The position numbers were made by a program, and so were the translations under genes. From Palsa-506 sp963836355 (GTDB taxonomy: Bacteria; Actinomycetota; Actinomycetes; Streptosporangiales; Streptosporangiaceae): a DNA stretch of 64,000 bases. The notes beneath the pieces were generated by a model that saw only the letters and a program-made list of their open reading frames with translations, had not been told where the DNA came from and ran no database searches. This document shows positions 61,878 through 64,000 of this stretch, in pieces. Position 1 is the first letter of the stretch. Each line of letters begins with the position of its first letter. The stretch spans positions 62,001 to 126,000 of the forward strand of contig CAWIJO010000007.1 of the NCBI GenBank assembly GCA_963836355.1, in the 5' to 3' direction.

Positions 61878-62327
61878 ATGATCGACACCCGCGTGGTCAG
61901 CCAGGAAATTCAGGACAAGATCCTCGAGCAGGTCCGCAAGGGCCAGGAGCAGGTGCGGAAGGGCCAGGAGACAATGGCCGAGGCGTTCAAGAGCTGGACG
62001 GCTACCGCCCATTCCATCACGCCGCAGCTTCCCATGCCGGCCTGGACCGCAAGGCTGCCCAAGCCGGATGAGCTGGTGGCAAACGCCCAGGACTTCGCCA
62101 CTCAGTGGCTTGCCGCGCAGCGGAAGTCCTCCGAGCAGCTGTTCGCCGCGCAGAAGAAGTTTGCCGAGGAGGCGCTTGACGCGGTTAAGCCGCTGCTCGC
62201 ATTGGCCAGCACCCCGCCGGTCACCGGCAGCAAGCCGACCCACGCCAGCACCCCGAAGGCTGCAAAGCCAGCTAGCGCAACGGCTCGCAAGCCGGCCAGC
62301 GCCAAGGGCAGTGCCGCCAAGAAGTAA
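61878..62327 (+). CDS. Phasin with basic Ala/Lys tail
   Basis: A 149-residue protein with GGAGGAG before the ATG. The helix starts IDTRVVSQEIQDKILEQVRK and contains a repeated heptad block (GQEQVRKGQE). A Pro-rich turn (ARLPKPDELVANAQDFATQW) and helix LAAQRKSSEQLFAAQKKFAE follow. The last 40 residues are histone H1-like (KPASATARKPASAKGSAAKK), as in phasins that also bind DNA. The XRE regulator follows. The likely role is granule coating and perhaps granule-to-nucleoid attachment. Confidence 0.8.
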   Translation: MIDTRVVSQEIQDKILEQVRKGQEQVRKGQETMAEAFKSWTATAHSITPQLPMPAWTARLPKPDELVANAQDFATQWLAAQRKSSEQLFAAQKKFAEEALDAVKPLLALASTPPVTGSKPTHASTPKAAKPASATARKPASAKGSAAKK

Positions 62328-62440
62328 CGGCAGAGTCAGGATCTGGCACCGGAAACAAATGGCATTGCGGCGGACCGGGTTATCCGGCCCGCCGCCCGTG
62401 CTTATCATGCCGAGCAGGTACAGCCAGCCGGCGGGCACGG

Positions 62441-62514
62441 CACAGCAACACGGCCCAGCACAGCAACACGGCCCAGCACAGCAAACACGGCCCAGCACAG
62501 CAAACACGGCCCAG
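62441..62514. repeat. Tandem repeat of four units before the XRE gene
   Basis: CACAGCAACACGGCCCAG twice (18 bp), then CACAGCAAACACGGCCCAG twice (19 bp), ending 14 bp before the start codon. Copy-number change would alter the leader of the regulator. Confidence 0.85.
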
Positions 62515-62528
62515 CCAGCGAGGCGACC

Positions 62529-62897
62529 ATGAGTGATCCGTGGGACATGCAGATGGAGGCGCTTGGCGCCTTCATCCGCAGCACGCGCAAGAATGCCAAC
62601 CTTTCGCTCCGCCAGCTGGCAGAGAAGACCAGGCTGTCCAACCCGTACCTGAGCCAGGTCGAGCGTGGCCTGCATCAGCCATCGGTCCGGGTGATCAGGC
62701 TTATCTCGGACGCGCTCAACATCTCCACCGAAACGCTGCTGGTCCAGGCCGGCCTGCATGCGACCGAGCCCGTCGAGGAATCCAGCCCGCAGCCCGCCAT
62801 TTCGGTGGAGGCCGCGATCCGGGCAGACGAGCGGCTCACGCCAGAGCAGCAGACGGCGCTGATCGCCGTCTATCAGAGCATGCTCAGACCCGAGTAG
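62529..62897 (+). CDS. XRE-family HTH regulator (paralogue of the 2845 gene)
   Basis: A 122-residue regulator: ALGAFIRSTRKNANLSLRQL, LSNPYLSQVERGLHQPSVRV, RLISDALNISTETLLVQAGL, then a Pro-rich linker and ERLTPEQQTALIAVYQSMLR. It is about 60% identical to the protein at 2845. A weak ribosome site (AGGCGACC) precedes the ATG. It follows the phasin and probably shares its transcript. A candidate regulator of the two phasin promoters. Confidence 0.88.
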   Translation: MSDPWDMQMEALGAFIRSTRKNANLSLRQLAEKTRLSNPYLSQVERGLHQPSVRVIRLISDALNISTETLLVQAGLHATEPVEESSPQPAISVEAAIRADERLTPEQQTALIAVYQSMLRPE

Positions 62898-63003
62898 CGC
62901 GACGGCCAGCGGCGCCGGCATACCTGGCCCGGACACGCCACCGGTCCAGCGAGATCCACGAAGCCTGATCACGCCAGACGAGGCGCGACTAGGATAAGTG
63001 CGC

Positions 63004-64000
63004 GTGGACGACGCCAGCGAAGCCCCGGAACCGCTGCCCCGGCGGCGCCCTGCCGCGTGCCCGCCGCCAGACCCGGCAAACGGACTGCCAGCTGGCCCGC
63101 CGGACGGGCTCCCAGCTGGCCTGCCGGACGGGCCGCCGCACGCCGAGCCAGCCGAGGCAACGCTGCCCCAGGCCAAGCAGCCGCCAGCCCAGCAGCCCGA
63201 GACACCGCTGCCGCACGCCGAGCCAGCCGAGGCAACGCTGCCCCAGGCCAAGCAGCCGCCAGCCCAGCAGCCCGAGACACTGCTCCGGCAGGCCCAGGCA
63301 CCCGAGGACCAGGCACCGCGGGAATCAACGCCTCAGGCTGAGCTGCCTCAGGCTGAGCTGCCCCGGGAATCACCGCCCCCGGCACCGTTGCCGCAGCGGA
63401 AGCCCGGCCAGTCGAACGCCCTGCCCCGGCCCCCAGGCACAGGAGCGCCCCCAGGCGCTGGCTTCCCGCCAGGCGCTGGCTTCCCGCCCGGCGCTGGCTT
63501 CCCGCCCGGAGCTGGCTTCCCGCCCGGCGCTGGACCGCCCTCCCAGCGGTCCGTGTTCGAGCCAATCGGCCGTCCGGCCAGCCAGCCAGGCACCCAGCCT
63601 TACGGCCAGCCGGCCAGTCAGCCAAACGGCCAGGCCAATGGTCAGGCCAATGGTCAGGCCAGTGGTCAGGGGGACGGCCAGCTGCCACGCCGGCCGCCGC
63701 GCGTCCGCCCGGTCGGGCGGCACCGCAGCCCGCACCGGCTGACCCTGCCACCGGACGCGCCGCCGCTAGTGCTCGCGATAGCCGGTGTCGCCTGCCCGGC
63801 CAGCGACGAGATCGCCGCCGAGATAGCCAGCGCGGTCGCTGACTCGTGCCCCGGCGCGACCATCCTGGCTGGCTACCTGGAGGGCTCCGTCCGCAGCCTG
63901 GCCGGGATGCTGGCCACCGCGGGCCCGGACGGGACACCGCCGACCCAGCCGTCGGTCATCGTGCCGCTGCTGGCCGGCCCGCATCCGCGCTCGGAAGCCG
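63004..64000 (+). CDS. Proline-rich repeat protein with CbiX/sirohydrochlorin-chelatase-like domain (partial)
   Basis: Open from a GTG at 63004 (another GTG at 62998) to the right edge, over 330 codons. The first 255 residues are low-complexity: a 25-residue unit repeated twice, then PPGAGF repeated about five times, and GQANGQASGQ. The globular part starts PPLVLAIAGVACPASDEIAA, then GATILAGYLEGSVRSLAGML and SVIVPLLAGPHPRSEA, like the first half of a CbiX domain. The usual early HG pair is replaced (AGVACPA); a later His (GPHPR) remains. Chelatase activity is therefore uncertain. Confidence 0.6.
   Translation, partial: MDDASEAPEPLPRRRPAACPPPDPANGLPAGPPDGLPAGLPDGPPHAEPAEATLPQAKQPPAQQPETPLPHAEPAEATLPQAKQPPAQQPETLLRQAQAPEDQAPRESTPQAELPQAELPRESPPPAPLPQRKPGQSNALPRPPGTGAPPGAGFPPGAGFPPGAGFPPGAGFPPGAGPPSQRSVFEPIGRPASQPGTQPYGQPASQPNGQANGQANGQASGQGDGQLPRRPPRVRPVGRHRSPHRLTLPPDAPPLVLAIAGVACPASDEIAAEIASAVADSCPGATILAGYLEGSVRSLAGMLATAGPDGTPPTQPSVIVPLLAGPHPRSEA
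63139..63288 (+). repeat. 75-bp in-frame tandem repeat
   Basis: Two nearly exact 75-bp units (starting at 63139 and 63214) encode HAEPAEATLPQAKQPPAQQP plus five residues. The open frame is kept through both. Confidence 0.85.
63450..63540 (+). repeat. 18-bp in-frame repeats (PPGAGF)
   Basis: About five units of ggcgctggcttcccgcc with third-base changes, all in frame. Confidence 0.75.

Noticed and set aside
62441..62514. CRISPR array upstream of the XRE gene
   Set aside because: Units are contiguous without spacers; it is a plain tandem repeat.
62969..63937. 322-codon minus-strand frame at the right edge
   Set aside because: It is the complement of the repeat-rich chelatase-like gene; its composition is a shadow of the Pro repeats.

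Overview
The window comes from a high-GC actinomycete with a large genome, probably a soil organism of the Streptosporangiales type; the genus cannot be read from the sequence. The base composition (about 70% GC), GGAGG-type ribosome sites, frequent GTG starts, CotH, LuxR/TPR and F420-type nitroreductase families, and a teichoic-acid-type glycosyltransferase all fit. No rRNA and no complete tRNA gene is present.

Region 1 (1-28.8 kb) is an accretion zone of mobile DNA. Four direct repeats (927-972, 8882-8931, 16463-16512, 24922-24967) match the 3' part of a tRNA, from anticodon loop to CCA; the loop reads CTGACAC, anticodon GAC, so tRNA-Val. They are spaced 7.6-8.5 kb apart. The first three are followed by the same leader and by the start of the same tyrosine integrase, now broken. 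The simplest reading is three tandem, decayed islands that used one tRNA-Val attachment site. They carry transposase fragments (Tn3, IS1380, IS701-like, IS1634, ISAs1, with IS256 and IS30 further right), a group II intron 3' end, a resolvase, an intact large serine recombinase module, and two toxin-antitoxin modules (one with a broken toxin). Some metabolic genes remain intact: two alpha/beta hydrolases (one a PHA depolymerase), an acyl-CoA ligase and a secreted-type esterase with its CopG regulator. Broken arsR and ACR3 genes lie at the left edge.

Region 2 (29-41.6 kb) mixes intact genes with debris: a CotH, beta-propeller and TIM-barrel trio, an endonuclease/phosphatase, an alpha/beta hydrolase that has lost its catalytic serine and histidine, a frameshifted TPR-LuxR regulator, a redoxin, fragments of ackA, pta, kaiC and epoxide hydrolase, a phasin, and a decayed acyl-CoA ligase.

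Region 3 (42-64 kb) is mostly ordinary chromosome: acyl-CoA dehydrogenase, CoA-transferase, adenylate kinase, a broken alcohol dehydrogenase, a HAF-repeat protein, a hydrolase, a 1189-residue GT2/CDP-glycerol transferase, a deazaflavin nitroreductase, a Ser/Thr kinase (frameshifted), a sedolisin peptidase, an ABC exporter pair, a second phasin with an XRE regulator, and the start of a proline-rich chelatase-like gene.

A theme across the window is polyhydroxyalkanoate (PHA) and acyl-CoA metabolism. It includes two XRE regulators of one family, two phasins, a PhaZ-type depolymerase, a PHB-depolymerase-type esterase, two acyl-CoA ligases, an acyl-CoA dehydrogenase and a CoA-transferase. The two phasin genes, 22 kb apart, share a nearly identical promoter with a conserved dyad over the -10 box, which points to a shared regulator, possibly the XRE family encoded here.
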